Position numbers and translations under genes: made by a program
Part shown: positions 33,705 through 43,600 of the stretch, piece after piece
Layout of the letters: each line of letters opens with the position of its first letter
How positions within the stretch are numbered: the first letter of the stretch is position 1
Source of the DNA: a bacterium
GTDB taxonomy: Bacteria; Eisenbacteria; RBG-16-71-46; CAIMUX01
Assembly: GCA_030431975.1 (NCBI GenBank)
Contig: JAUIHP010000004.1
Coordinates: forward strand, 1-64,000
Direction: 5' to 3'
DNA: 64,000 nt
The notes under the pieces: generated by a model
What the model was told of the DNA's origin: nothing
The model's database searches: none
What the model saw: only the letters and a program-made list of their open reading frames with translations

Positions 33705-34698
33705 CCTGCAGACAAACGGCGAGCAGACCGAGCCCCATCAACGACTGCGGAAGACCCGCGTCGGCGACACCCTGCCGAAACTCATCATCATTGGATGCTC
33801 GTTCGATAGGCCGGCGTCCTTCCCGATTGTCTCCGGTCTGAAACGTGTGATCGAGCCGGGTGATGAACAATCCCGGTTCCACGAAGGCGCGTAGCGTCGG
33901 GTAGCGCTCCTGGATGGCGCGGAACTCCGACTCGGTGAGCCGATTCGCGTAGCTCGTCTGGAAGCCTTCGATCGCTGCGCGGTGCGTGTCGACCACGTAA
34001 AAGGTGACCGGCAGGGTCGCGGCGCTGCGAATCGAAAGCAGCCCGATCGGAATTTCAAAGTCGGTTCCACTCCAGGCAAACTCCACAGGGTCGACGGACG
34101 TGTCCCAACCCGGTGCGGGCATGGGAACGCCGTCCAGCTTCATCGCGGTGAAGAACCATCCATCCTCGGCCAGTTCCGTAAGAAGCTCCGCTTGTCGGTT
34201 GGTGACCGGATAACCGTTGTCTTCCAGCCACGTCAGAAGTGCGTTCGGAACCTTCGAACTCAGAATCGTCGCGATGAACGCGCCGACCGTTTCCTGAGAG
34301 TGGATGACGACATCGTCCTCAGGGGGAGCGGTGGCGATGTCGACGCTGCGAGTGGTTCCGCATCCGGTGTCATCCGAGATCGGGAATCGATTGACCGGTG
34401 CGGTCAGAAGCGCCGCGTCCCACCAGATGTTCTGCGGCGCTTCGTTGAGCACCGGCAGCCGCGGTGTCGGAACGACCAGCGCGAAGTCCTCGGCCTCTCC
34501 AACGATGCGTATGTTCGGGATCAGCCGCGTCAGATCCCGGTCCCGGTCGAGCACGACGAAGTTGAGTTGTCCTGAGTTGGTCAGATTGCAATCCGGGCAA
34601 AAGGGGACGCAAAGGCCGAGCACGGTCTTCGACGGGAACACCAAAGCGCTGGCGCCGAGGAGCAGGATCGCAGAGAGGGAGGTGAGTCGTTGTTTCAT
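33616..34698 (-). CDS. DUF2330 family exported protein
   Basis: About 360 aa from the ATG at 34698, which follows AAGGAA. A longer frame to 34845 would overlap the upstream gene. The signal segment SAILLLGASALVFPSKTVLG is followed by cysteines (CVPFCPDC) and the DUF2330 core with phrases such as FALVVPTPRLP and FFTAMKL. DUF2330 proteins are exported and uncharacterised. The C-terminus has a hydrophobic stretch (SLMGLGLLAVCLQASG) and an Arg/Ser tail, perhaps an anchor. It follows a barrel-like gene by 26 bp in the same direction. Confidence 0.75.
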   Translation of the reverse strand: MKQRLTSLSAILLLGASALVFPSKTVLGLCVPFCPDCNLTNSGQLNFVVLDRDRDLTRLIPNIRIVGEAEDFALVVPTPRLPVLNEAPQNIWWDAALLTAPVNRFPISDDTGCGTTRSVDIATAPPEDDVVIHSQETVGAFIATILSSKVPNALLTWLEDNGYPVTNRQAELLTELAEDGWFFTAMKLDGVPMPAPGWDTSVDPVEFAWSGTDFEIPIGLLSIRSAATLPVTFYVVDTHRAAIEGFQTSYANRLTESEFRAIQERYPTLRAFVEPGLFITRLDHTFQTGDNREGRRPIERASNDDEFRQGVADAGLPQSLMGLGLLAVCLQASGWADRRRRSRSRRAPGDSHDGGSASDH

Positions 34699-34724
34699 GG
34701 ATTCATTCCTTGTCGTCGCATGCC

Positions 34725-35363
34725 TCATCGGAGGATCTCCCCGAACGCGTAGCGGACTCCGGCAGAGAAAAAGACGCCGCTGTCCGTGACGTCCGAACTT
34801 AGAAACGTGACTTCCGAAGTGCCCATCAACCGTTGGCGAACCCAAAGGTGCCAGCCGGGAAGCACACGCAGTTCCGGCCGCAGATCTCCATAGACGCCGT
34901 AGGCAATGCCGGTGCGCTCATCCGAGCCGGGTGTGTCCCAGGCCAGGCGGTGGGCCACGACTCCGATGCCCATGTGCAGCTCAAAGGGTGAGCCTTCATA
35001 GGTGCTGAAGAATCGCGTCGCTCCGACGGCCGTGCCCCAGACCTTCAGCTTGGTCTCGTCGATTTCGAAGGTCGGGTCCACCGAGTAGAAATGGCCGGAG
35101 GACGAGGTCCACGAAACCTCGAGCTGCAGTCGCGCCTTTACTTCGGAGTCAAAGACGGAAGAGTACCCGGCAACGATGTAGTAGTCGGTGTCAAACCCGT
35201 TCCGCAGTCGTTCCTGCATGGGGATCTGGTTTCCAAACCCCAGCTCGAAGCCGTGGCGGTAACCGGCGGTCGCTTCTGCCGTGTCGGAAGAGGCGGCCAG
35301 CATGGAAAGGAGAGTGGCAAAGAGAGTGGTGGTGAGGGACCACGGTTTTCGTCGCATCGTCAT
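34725..35363 (-). CDS. Small outer-membrane-type beta-barrel protein
   Basis: 212 aa with a signal peptide ending near AEATA. Alternating aromatic and Gly-rich strands (GYRHGFELGFGNQI, LQLEVSWTSSSGHFY, GVFFSAGVRYAFG) suggest an eight-stranded barrel like OmpA/OmpW-type proteins. The last residues, RYAFGEILR, resemble a barrel end, though the final residue is not aromatic. It is the first gene of a probable pair with the DUF2330 protein. Confidence 0.65.
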   Translation of the reverse strand: MTMRRKPWSLTTTLFATLLSMLAASSDTAEATAGYRHGFELGFGNQIPMQERLRNGFDTDYYIVAGYSSVFDSEVKARLQLEVSWTSSSGHFYSVDPTFEIDETKLKVWGTAVGATRFFSTYEGSPFELHMGIGVVAHRLAWDTPGSDERTGIAYGVYGDLRPELRVLPGWHLWVRQRLMGTSEVTFLSSDVTDSGVFFSAGVRYAFGEILR

Positions 35364-35501
35364 TCCTGTTTTCGAGTCGGTTGGAGACGAGGTCGAAACG
35401 CAGGGCTTGGTTCATGACACGATCGTTGGAGAGCCGATCTGTCTTTGGCCAACCAAACGATAGCACAGTCCTGGCGAGGATGAGACCCAGGTCGGTCCGG
35501 G

Positions 35502-37256
35502 TTAGATCCGGGCCTGGTAGGTATAGAGCTCGTGGTAACGCCCCTCATGGGCGATGAGCTCATCGTGGGTGCCGCGTTCGACGATGCGTCCGGCTTCCAG
35601 GACGAGGATCTGATCCGCTCTTCGAATCGTGCTCAGACGGTGGGCAATGACGAACGTGGTCCGCCCGGCCAGCAGCTGATCCAAACTGTCCTGAATCAAA
35701 GCTTCGCTCTCGGTGTCGAGGCTGGAGGTTGCCTCGTCGAGGATGAGAATCCGCGGATTCGCGATGAGCGCCCGGGCAATGGCGACCCTCTGACGTTGTC
35801 CGCCCGAGAGTTTGACCCCGCGCTCCCCGATGATCGTGTCGAGTCCCTTGTCGAACCGGTCGCTGAACTCGTGGACGTGGGACGCGCGGACCGCCGCCTC
35901 GACCTCTTCGTCCGTTGCATCGGGTTTGGCAAAGACGATGTTCTCGCGGATTGATCCCTCGAAGAGGAACTCGTCCTGGAGGACCACCCCGAGGTGCCGG
36001 CGATAACTGTCGAGACGGATCGTGGCCAGATCCGTTCCGTCAACCAGGACGCGGCCTTCTCGCGGCTTCAGGAAGGAGGCCGCCAGAGCGGCGATCGTGG
36101 ACTTGCCTGAACCGGAGCTTCCGACCAGTGCGGTGACCGACCCGGCGGGAGCGATGAAGTCGACTTCTTTGAGTACATCGACCCCTTCTTCGTAGGCGAA
36201 GGTGACGTTCTGAAACTCGATCTCCGCCTTCGGCTCCGGCACCTCGACGATCCGATTCGGCTCTGCGCCCTCGGGATCCATGCCGAGGATTTCTTCCATA
36301 CGATCGAGTCCGGCGAATGCTTCCGTGATCTGCGTTCCAATGTTGCTCATCTGAACGATGGGGGCGACCAGGAATCCCAGGTAGAGCGTGAAGGCAAAGA
36401 AGTCTCCAACCGTCAGGTGGCCATTGACCACGCGGTAGGCGCCCGCGCCCATGATCAGCACACTGCTGACGCCCATGAGCAGAGTCGCGCTGCTCGTGAC
36501 CACACTGGTCGTCAGGAGCGACTTGCGAACGTTGTCGAACAGCCGGGTCGCGCCATCCATGAAGACCTTGCGCTCCGCCTCTTCCGCATGGAAACCACGA
36601 ACGACGCGGATGCCGCCCAACGTCTCGGTCAGGCGTCCGGTGACGTCGGCTTGAATCGCACCACGCTCGCGGAAGATAGGCCGGATGAACTTGAACGCGC
36701 GCAGGGAAACCAGTCCGAAGGTTGCCAGGGGAAGGATCGCCACCAACGTCAGAATCGGGTCGAGGCGAACGAGCAGGACTCCCGCGACGATCGCGGTCAG
36801 TGTCCCGCCCAACAGCTGCACCAGTCCCGTCCCGACGAGATTGCGCACACCTTCGACGTCGTTCATGACGCGGGAGACGATCGAACCGGTCTTCGTGTCG
36901 TCGAAGAACTTCACCGGAAGAAGCAGGACCTGATTTTGAATCCGAACCCTGAGGTCGCGGATCAATCCGTGCGCCTGGACGCTTAGAACCAACGTCAGAA
37001 GCAGCGAGGTAATGGCTTGAACAGCGATGGCCACTCCGACGGCGGTCAGGAGCAGTTTGAGCATCCCCAGGTCTTCCTTGCCGATGACCTCATCGACAAG
37101 GTACTTGGTCGCTCCGGGAAGGATCAGCCCGGCCAGCCGGTTGATGAGGATGAGCAGCAGGCCGACGAAGAGGATCTTCCGACGCGGCCAGATGAGCTGG
37201 CCAAAGACGCGGCGGACGCTGGCGAGTTCAACTTTTTTCTTCTTGGGTGGAGAGAT
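35502..37256 (-). CDS. MsbA-like ABC exporter (fused TMD-NBD), apparent ATC start
   Basis: About 584 aa if read from ATC at 37254-37256, a normal length. The first ATG in frame is at 37064 and would remove the first transmembrane helix. Upstream codons encode SPPKKKKVELASVRRVFGQL and then a helix (ILFVGLLLILINRLAGLI), as exporters require, and GGAAGGA lies 9 nt before the ATC. No ATG, GTG or TTG occurs between the upstream stop near 37320 and 37064. NBD motifs: GSSGSGKST, LQDEFLFEG, LSGGQRQRVAIAR, ILILDEATSSLD, IAHRLST. Relatives flip lipid A, lipids or drugs. It may share the upstream sigma-factor operon. Confidence 0.85.
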   Translation of the reverse strand: MSPPKKKKVELASVRRVFGQLIWPRRKILFVGLLLILINRLAGLILPGATKYLVDEVIGKEDLGMLKLLLTAVGVAIAVQAITSLLLTLVLSVQAHGLIRDLRVRIQNQVLLLPVKFFDDTKTGSIVSRVMNDVEGVRNLVGTGLVQLLGGTLTAIVAGVLLVRLDPILTLVAILPLATFGLVSLRAFKFIRPIFRERGAIQADVTGRLTETLGGIRVVRGFHAEEAERKVFMDGATRLFDNVRKSLLTTSVVTSSATLLMGVSSVLIMGAGAYRVVNGHLTVGDFFAFTLYLGFLVAPIVQMSNIGTQITEAFAGLDRMEEILGMDPEGAEPNRIVEVPEPKAEIEFQNVTFAYEEGVDVLKEVDFIAPAGSVTALVGSSGSGKSTIAALAASFLKPREGRVLVDGTDLATIRLDSYRRHLGVVLQDEFLFEGSIRENIVFAKPDATDEEVEAAVRASHVHEFSDRFDKGLDTIIGERGVKLSGGQRQRVAIARALIANPRILILDEATSSLDTESEALIQDSLDQLLAGRTTFVIAHRLSTIRRADQILVLEAGRIVERGTHDELIAHEGRYHELYTYQARI

Positions 37257-37328
37257 GACCGAGGTTCCTTCCTGACGTCCTGTAAGGATGCGCGACGGGG
37301 TAGGAAGGTAACATGGTCAGTGCTGATC

Positions 37329-37646
37329 TTATGGCTTCAGCTTGACGGCAGTCCCATAGACGAGGATCTCTGCGGCGTTGTCCATGACCTGGGATGTCGC
37401 GATCCGAACGCCGACGATGGCATCCGCGCCCAGCCGTTGCGCCTCTTCGATCATGCGGTCGCGCGCCTGCTCGCGGCTTTCGCCCATCAGCTTTGTGTAC
37501 TCGCCGACTTCGCCGCCGACGATGCCGCGGAATGCGGCGAGGATGTCGCGTCCGAGGTGGCGGGCTCTGATGGTGCTGCCCCGGACCAGCCCAAGGGTTT
37601 CGGAGATTTCACGTCCGGCGACTTCGTTGGTCGTGGTCAGGATCAT
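37329..37646 (-). CDS. YbjQ/UPF0145-like heavy-metal-binding-domain protein
   Basis: 105 aa from the ATG at 37646, 7 nt after GGAAGG. The sequence matches the UPF0145 family: MILTTTNEVAGREI, GLVRGSTIRARH, GEYTKLM, and GADAIVGVRIATSQVMDNAAEILVYGTAV. The family forms pentamers. The heavy-metal-binding name is historical and the role is unclear. Its ATGA overlaps the stop of the anti-sigma gene, placing it third in the sigma operon. Confidence 0.85.
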   Translation of the reverse strand: MILTTTNEVAGREISETLGLVRGSTIRARHLGRDILAAFRGIVGGEVGEYTKLMGESREQARDRMIEEAQRLGADAIVGVRIATSQVMDNAAEILVYGTAVKLKP

Positions 37647-38089
37647 CGTTTCACCTTCCGGTAGGGGTCCGTCGAGCGAACGAAGATCCGTTCCCGAAGG
37701 ACTGAGACGAACAAAGCGCCCAGGCCGAGCGCCACGAAGGCGGTGCCCAGGCGGATCCACCACGGACTCGATGGGTCTTCGATGAGTGAGCGGAGGAATT
37801 GGTAGGCGCCTGCGGAACAGAGGATGACGGCGCCTATGGAGAGGAAGATCCAACCGATGCCTCGTTCCAGGCGATTGTAGGTCTGGCTCCAGAAACCGTC
37901 CCAGACCTCGTCTGGAAACGAAGCCAGCTTCACCGAGCTGGTGACTTCCGTCATCGCTTTCATCTCCTCGAACTCCTGCCGCGAAATCTCTCCGCTGGCG
38001 AGCTTTCGTTCGAACTCGGCGCGTTCCGCCGGACTCAGCTCGCCGTCGAGATAGGCGCTGATGAGTTCGTTCGAGTCCCGAGACATCAA
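37643..38089 (-). CDS. Anti-sigma factor-like membrane protein
   Basis: 148 aa. The N-terminal ELISAYLDGELSPAERAEFE is typical of anti-sigma domains of the zf-HC2/RsiW type, but the HxxxCxxC zinc ligands are absent. Two membrane helices follow (IGWIFLSIGAVILCSAGAY and LGTAFVALGLGALFVSVL), with a short cytoplasmic tail. It overlaps the ECF sigma gene by 4 bp, the usual arrangement for a sigma/anti-sigma pair. It probably holds the sigma factor at the membrane until an envelope signal. Confidence 0.82.
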   Translation of the reverse strand: MMSRDSNELISAYLDGELSPAERAEFERKLASGEISRQEFEEMKAMTEVTSSVKLASFPDEVWDGFWSQTYNRLERGIGWIFLSIGAVILCSAGAYQFLRSLIEDPSSPWWIRLGTAFVALGLGALFVSVLRERIFVRSTDPYRKVKR

Positions 38090-38718
38090 GTCTCCTCCCT
38101 GCCGACCTTTTCCGGAACCAGGGTTGTCAGTTTGTCTTTGAGCCGTCGCCGCGCATTGTGCAGCCGGCTCATGACCGTGCCCTTGGGGATCTCCAGGGAC
38201 TCGGCAATTTCGGTGTAGCTCAGACCCTGAAACTCCCTCAGAACGAGAATCTCACGGTCCTGTTCGGAAAGCTGCTCAATGCCCGCCCAGACTGCAGCCC
38301 GAAGCTCGGAACGTTCCGCATGCTCGAGCGGAGACAGCTCGCGACCCCGCAGAGGGTAGTCGTCTTCGAGCGGCACTTCCTTTTGATACTTCGCCCGGCC
38401 GATGTAATTGATGCAGAGGTTGCGAAGGATGCGGTGAAACCACGGATAAAAGGGCCGGTCCGCTTCGAAGCGAGGCAGGGCTTTGTAGGCTCGAGCAAAC
38501 GCATCCTGGGACAGGTCCAACGCGTCTTCCCGGTTTCCGACCCAACCCAGCGCAAACGCGGCCGCCCGCCGCATGTAGCGCGTAACAATCGGCTCGAAAG
38601 CGGCTTTGTCACCGCTTTGGCATCGGAGAATGAGATCGCGCTCGTCCAGATCCTCGAGCGGAATCGCCACCATGCCCCCGTCGGATTGATTCATATGGAT
38701 CGACAGTCCAGAACCCAT
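38086..38718 (-). CDS. ECF-type RNA polymerase sigma factor
   Basis: 210 aa. Region 2 (about 45-110) has DLSQDAFARAYKAL and RPFYPWFHRILRNLCIN. Region 4 (about 150-200) has LSEQDREILVLREFQGLSYTEIAESL and IPKGTVMSRLHNARRRL, the helix-turn-helix that reads the -35 box. AGGAGG lies 10 nt before the ATG. The operon continues with the anti-sigma factor, the YbjQ-like protein and probably the ABC exporter, so the exporter is a plausible regulon member. Confidence 0.95.
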   Translation of the reverse strand: MGSGLSIHMNQSDGGMVAIPLEDLDERDLILRCQSGDKAAFEPIVTRYMRRAAAFALGWVGNREDALDLSQDAFARAYKALPRFEADRPFYPWFHRILRNLCINYIGRAKYQKEVPLEDDYPLRGRELSPLEHAERSELRAAVWAGIEQLSEQDREILVLREFQGLSYTEIAESLEIPKGTVMSRLHNARRRLKDKLTTLVPEKVGREET

Positions 38719-39050
38719 TTGCGGCTGACCTCCTGAAGGGAGTACCGCCGCGTGGGTCTGTTATTCGTTCGCCGGCCGGAGAATACGCCTTTCGGCCGCG
38801 CGTCGCCCGGTTCATCCGCCCGGTTTTGTCGCCGGGGCGGCGACGCGGGCGAATTGACCCAGTCCGGATGCAGAGTTTCGGGTGCTGTAACTATTTGTTG
38901 GGTATGGCGTTGCGGGGCTGCTACGCGCCGGTTTTGCGTCACGCGTTCAGGGGCCGGGTCCGGACCCGATAAGAAGACTACGGGGCCGAAAACGACACAG
39001 AAATCGGCGCAACGAGAATCTCAATCCTCGGACGGGAGGAGACCGCCCCC
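38719..39050. other. Divergent intergenic region with palindrome
   Basis: 332 bp between the ECF sigma gene and the bactofilin gene, with no gene in it. It holds a perfect 14-bp palindrome CGGGTCCGGACCCG at 38955-38968 and a TTGACC at 38854. I could not assign a convincing -10 box in either direction. Sigma-factor autoregulation would be expected to act here. Confidence 0.5.
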
Positions 39051-39512
39051 ATGTTTCGGAACAACAAGGATTCCAAGAGCACAGAGACCATTCAGCCCGT
39101 GAAGGACCCAAGCCCCCGACCCCGCGCGGGAGGCGGCACCATCACCTCCGTCGCCCCCGGCGCCGGAATCTCCGGATCGCTAGAGACCGCCGGGAACCTC
39201 GTCGTCGAGGGCAGGATCGAAGGCTCGGTCAAAGCCGACGGCAACGTCCAGATCGGCGCCAGCGGAGTCGTCGAGGCCGAAGTCAACGGCAACGACGTCA
39301 CCGTCGCCGGAACGGTCAAAGGCCGGATCTACGCTGCGGGGAAGGTCATCCTTCTTTCCGGCGCGCGGGTCGAGGGAGACATTCATGCACAGTCTCTCAA
39401 GATCGAAGATTCGGTATTCTTCCAGGGTGGATGCGTCATGGGCGACGACGCCCGACGCGCGCACGCGGGAGATGCAGCGCTGCCCAAGTCGGTAACGGCG
39501 AAGGCGGCCTAA
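39051..39512 (+). CDS. Bactofilin
   Basis: 153 aa. A disordered N-terminus (about 1-30) is followed by the bactofilin beta-helical core of roughly 100 residues with regular hydrophobic Gly/Val repeats (GISGSLETAGNLVVEGRIEG, GNVQIGASGVVEAEV, VTVAGTVKGRIYA). Bactofilins polymerise into cytoskeletal filaments that localise cell-wall or division proteins. GGAGGAG precedes the ATG. It stands alone next to an unrecognised gene. Confidence 0.93.
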   Translation: MFRNNKDSKSTETIQPVKDPSPRPRAGGGTITSVAPGAGISGSLETAGNLVVEGRIEGSVKADGNVQIGASGVVEAEVNGNDVTVAGTVKGRIYAAGKVILLSGARVEGDIHAQSLKIEDSVFFQGGCVMGDDARRAHAGDAALPKSVTAKAA

Positions 39513-39595
39513 GCAATCACCCGCGATGTTGCCCGGTCAGCGGCGATACCGCCGGATCGGCAGGTCCGCTCAAACTGCAAAGACAGGAAGTCTAG

Positions 39596-40075
39596 TTGGC
39601 TGACACGATTGATCTGAGAGAGGTCCTGACCGACCGCATTCGTGTGCTCTATCGGCATATGAAGGAGCATGCGGCGGAGATCATGGAGAAGCATGATCGG
39701 CATTTTCCTCCGCGCATCCTGGCTTGGGATGCGGAGGGGAATGAGACGATGGAAGAGTTTGTTGAGGGACCGACTGCAAGTCGCATCGAGAGTGGCGGAG
39801 AAGCTTTGCGCCGGCTCGCTTTAGAATCCCAGCGACTTGGTCTGATCTATCTAGACCCCAACACAGCCTCGCAAGACGGGGCTTGGGGCCGTGAGGTCGG
39901 AGAAGGAGGAATGGGCGGCGATAGTGCGGGAGAGCATCTTTGCCTCCGACTCTTCGATCGGAAGAGCCCTTTTCAGGTCGATCTAGAAGTTCCACTCCTC
40001 TTCGAGAACGGAAAGTGTGTCTTCGATCCCCCGGCTGTGACAGCCGTTCGACCAACGACGAGTCTGGTTGAGTAG
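39596..40075 (+). CDS. Hypothetical protein
   Basis: 159 aa from TTG at 39596, 5 nt after AGGAAG. No signal peptide or membrane helix. The N-terminal half is helical and charged (LTDRIRVLYRHMKEHAAEIMEK) and the C-terminal half is probably beta-rich. I recognise no family. It lies 83 bp after the bactofilin gene in the same direction and may be co-transcribed. Confidence 0.6.
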   Translation: MADTIDLREVLTDRIRVLYRHMKEHAAEIMEKHDRHFPPRILAWDAEGNETMEEFVEGPTASRIESGGEALRRLALESQRLGLIYLDPNTASQDGAWGREVGEGGMGGDSAGEHLCLRLFDRKSPFQVDLEVPLLFENGKCVFDPPAVTAVRPTTSLVE

Positions 40076-40185
40076 ATCCGGTGCGGCCTTGGAGGATCGG
40101 GTCCTTCTGTTTGGCGCGGAAGGCTGTCGGTGCCGTTCGGATCCGGTATCTATCGGCATTGTCGGACTGTTGAAAACTGAGGCTG

Positions 40186-40207
40186 GTCCGGGGATTGCTC
40201 CCCGGAC
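40186..40207. terminator. Hairpin between convergent genes
   Basis: GTCCGGGGA, loop TTGC, TCCCCGGAC: a perfect 9-bp stem midway between the stops at 40075 and 40219. No T-tract follows, so it may act only as a stable 3' end or with Rho. Confidence 0.5.
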
Positions 40208-40218
40208 TAGAGCCCTTC

Positions 40219-40692
40219 CTACGGCGTTTGGCCTTCGTTGCCCGATCCGTACTTGACGCGGATGTGGCCGTTGTGGATGTCGTCCCAGCATCCCCCTCCG
40301 GGGCTGGGCGGGAAGGAAGCAACGTAGTCGCCGCCTTCGCTGCCCTCGAGGCCTGAATCGTCGTAGCTGTAGTGATGAAAGTCGCTCTGGCTCTCACCGG
40401 TTGGAGTCATATAGACCTTTATGTAGTCACCGGACTGCGAAGCCTCGATCGTCACGTCGAAGTGCCCGAACCCGTCCGCCGTGCCCGTATATGAGTACTT
40501 TAGCGCGTTCGTGTCGTCGTAGTGGTCGATGACCACCGCAGCGTTGGGCGCAAAACCTGCGCACTTGGCGAAGATGAACTCGACGTCGACGTCGACTCCT
40601 TCACCGATGGACCTTCCCGCCGTCGGGAAGGATACCGCCAAGGCGATTGCTGCAGTCATAGAAACCAAAGTTCGAAGCGTCTTCATATTCAC
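40219..40692 (-). CDS. Small secreted protein coupled to the kinase gene
   Basis: 157 aa with a signal peptide (TLVSMTAAIALAVSFPTAGRS). The mature part has two Cys and a beta-sandwich feel (AVVIDHYDDTNALKYSYTG, FGHFDVTIEASQSGDYIKVY), possibly a carbohydrate-binding-like fold. No family recognised. Its ATG overlaps the stop of the large kinase/TPR gene (ATGA at 40689-40692), so the two are probably translated together. Confidence 0.7.
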   Translation of the reverse strand: MNMKTLRTLVSMTAAIALAVSFPTAGRSIGEGVDVDVEFIFAKCAGFAPNAAVVIDHYDDTNALKYSYTGTADGFGHFDVTIEASQSGDYIKVYMTPTGESQSDFHHYSYDDSGLEGSEGGDYVASFPPSPGGGCWDDIHNGHIRVKYGSGNEGQTP

Positions 40693-43600
40693 ACATCCTT
40701 CTTGGGAGTTGGTTGCACACTGATTCTTGCTCGTAGCTTCAAGCTCCGGGCGAGAATCCCTTTGAAACCGTCTTGTCGAGCGGCTTCAACGATCTGGTCC
40801 AGCTCGGCTGGTTCGCACACTTGCAGCGCTTCCACCAGGTCCAGTCGCCACCTAAGGCGTGCATAGGGACCGCAAACTGATGGGAGGCGTTCGAGGGCGG
40901 CCGCAATGTCGTTCGCAGCCGCAGAGAAGTCGCCGACCGTCATGCGGATGCGCCCCCGCAGCCGCGTCAGTCGGGCCGCTTGAAAGTCGGAGGCCCGGCC
41001 TTCTAGCGCTGTCTCGATTCGCTGAATCGCTAGATCATAGCTTTGGCCGTCCGCGAAGGCGCGTATTGATGCGACCGTAGCGTCTGATAAGTCGGATATC
41101 CGATCGGGCAAATGTGGTATCGCGAGGAGCCTTGTTGCGAGATCCCTGCGGCCTGTATCAAATACCACTTCAGAAGCTATACTGATGGCCGTACGTATCA
41201 GTTGGGATGCGGCTGTTGTTATAGCAGCCTGCCACGAAGCTTCGGCTTGTAAGGCCGCCCGCGCCTCAGCGCCACGTTGAAGGTTTACCAGAGCGGCTTG
41301 GGCTAGGACCGGAGATTCTGACCACTGTGAATCGGTAGTGCCTGGAGATCGAAAGGCAAAGTCCAGGTGAGACTCAGCACCGTCCAAGTCACCGGTCCAG
41401 CAGGCCATTCCGCAAAGTAGGACGCGCGAGTGCCTTTCCTGTCTTCGGATCCCGGCACTTGAGGCCAGTTGCATCGACCGTCGAGCATGAGTTTCGCACG
41501 ATGACAGTTGCCCCATCCGCTCGTAGTGCATCGCGAGGTTGTACTCCATCGCGGATCGCCAAACCTTAGTGCTGGCAAGCTTGATCGCTGACTTCATGAG
41601 TCGAACTGCGTCTTCCGGGTCTTCTTCGAACCTGAGAATCGATAGGAAAGCTTGGAACTCCCTGAGTCCGACTTCCGGGCCGTCGGCATCCATCTCCAAC
41701 GCAGCATTTATCATTCGAGTTGCTGACTCGCGGTCACCGCTACGTAGCGCGAGGCGCCCTTCGTAATACGATACGAACCCGGGTGTCAGGAACTCGCTAA
41801 GTTCTTGCAGCCTTCGACGTGCGCCCTCCGTGCTCAATCCTGGCAACGAGTACTCCATCAGGATTCTGGCGCTGTTCAGAGAGAATCGGGGATCCTGCAA
41901 GCAGTAGTCCTGCAGAAGTAGGATCGCTTCTCGACTACCAAACTGCGAGGTCGCGAGCGCCGTATAGTAGGCGAGTTCCGAGCGAGACTCTGGATCACAG
42001 CCGCCAAACTCGGTTCGAAATGCATCCCGAACAGATAGACCACTATCCATCGCCCACGACCTGAAGAGGAGATCCAGGTCTTGGAAGCGTTCGTTCTCTC
42101 CATACTCCACTACCATCGACTCGACGAGGTCGCGGGACTCGGCCTCGAGTCCGTATTGCCTCTGGATCCGGGCAACGTGGGCCACGTTCTCGATTGAGTC
42201 GGAATTCGGAGTAATGGACTGGAGAAGTTCGGGTCCGAAGGCACTTACCTCGGTCTCACAATCCACGTCCTGCTCGAACCCGATCGAGTGGTCGGCGTAC
42301 TCCCAAGCCGCGCCCAGATTCTCCAGTTCGGTCCAACTCGATGCGTCACCCCCTGACATCGCAAGCTGCGACTCAGCAGCATCGCGGCGGGCTCCCGGGC
42401 CGATGACATGCAGGTGCGCGAGGCCGCGACGCACGTTTGGATCTGCCTCCGCGCTGTGTCCCGGATAGCTCCATGAATGGGGTGCCACGATCCTATAGAG
42501 GGAGGGGGCCCCATCGCCCCGCTCGACTTGAAGGTTGCGGATAAGGGCACTGGTTGAGCCAGTTGCTCGGTCGAAGAAACTCGACGGGATGTTGGCGGAC
42601 ACTTCGTTTGTGAGAGCAAGATCTACTGAGGTACGTAGCTCCTTAGCTCTTAAAGGTAGGAGCGTGATGACTTCATCGGCCCCCTCCGCGCAGGCTGGAC
42701 GTAGTGGGCTCCACTCGTTGGCCCTGATCAGTACTCCAGGATGGCTGGAAGTTCCCGACGCGGGTTGTGTGCTCTCCGTTTGAACCTCAGCATTCCCGGT
42801 GGCGAGAGTGAGGGCGAGCATTTGTGCCGCTCTTAGCGGATCCGTTCCACGGCGCCCCTGTACGAGTATGACGCTTCGGCGGTCTGGTGGAGTCGGGCGC
42901 TCCTGCCGGGTAGCCGGGCGTACTGGAACAACGGGCCGGTTGTCAAAGTTGAGCAATCGAGGCGAAGGTGAGATCCGCTTTGATTCTTCGATCGACTGGG
43001 CAACCTCCAACGCGTGCTTAGGTCTGGAAGACACGCTATGTTCCAGTGCCGATTCCAAGAGTCCCATTTCGTCGATTCTGACGCCGGAATGCTCGAGAAC
43101 ACGAGCGAGGGAGTAGAGGTCCGATCTTGCATCGGCGGTCCAGCGACCAAGGATTTCCGGGGCCACGAACGAAGGATCCACCTGAGTGCGATACCCATCC
43201 AACCCGGTGACGGAACGAAGGTCGTAGGCGGAGCCGAAGTCGATTAACCGGAGCTGCCGACCGTCTGGCTCTCCTACCACGAGCAGATTCTCTGGCCGGA
43301 TGTCGAGGTGTAGGTACCCCGTTCGGTGAAGATGGTGAAGGTCGATAAGGACGTCCCGAATCAGCGTCGGCCATTCGTCCTCGACGATTGTGTCTACCAC
43401 CTCCGGGAATGGGCGGCCACGAAGTGCCTCCATCGCAACCGTCAGCGCAGCACCATCCCAAAGAAGGTCGCAGACTTTCGGTCCGACGTGACGAGGGATC
43501 GAGATCAGGACTTCGACTTCATGGCGAATTCGATCGGGAAGGTCCGTCTTGAGGACGACGTGGTTTCCGGTAGCGAGTTCCTCGGCCAGTATTGTGGATC

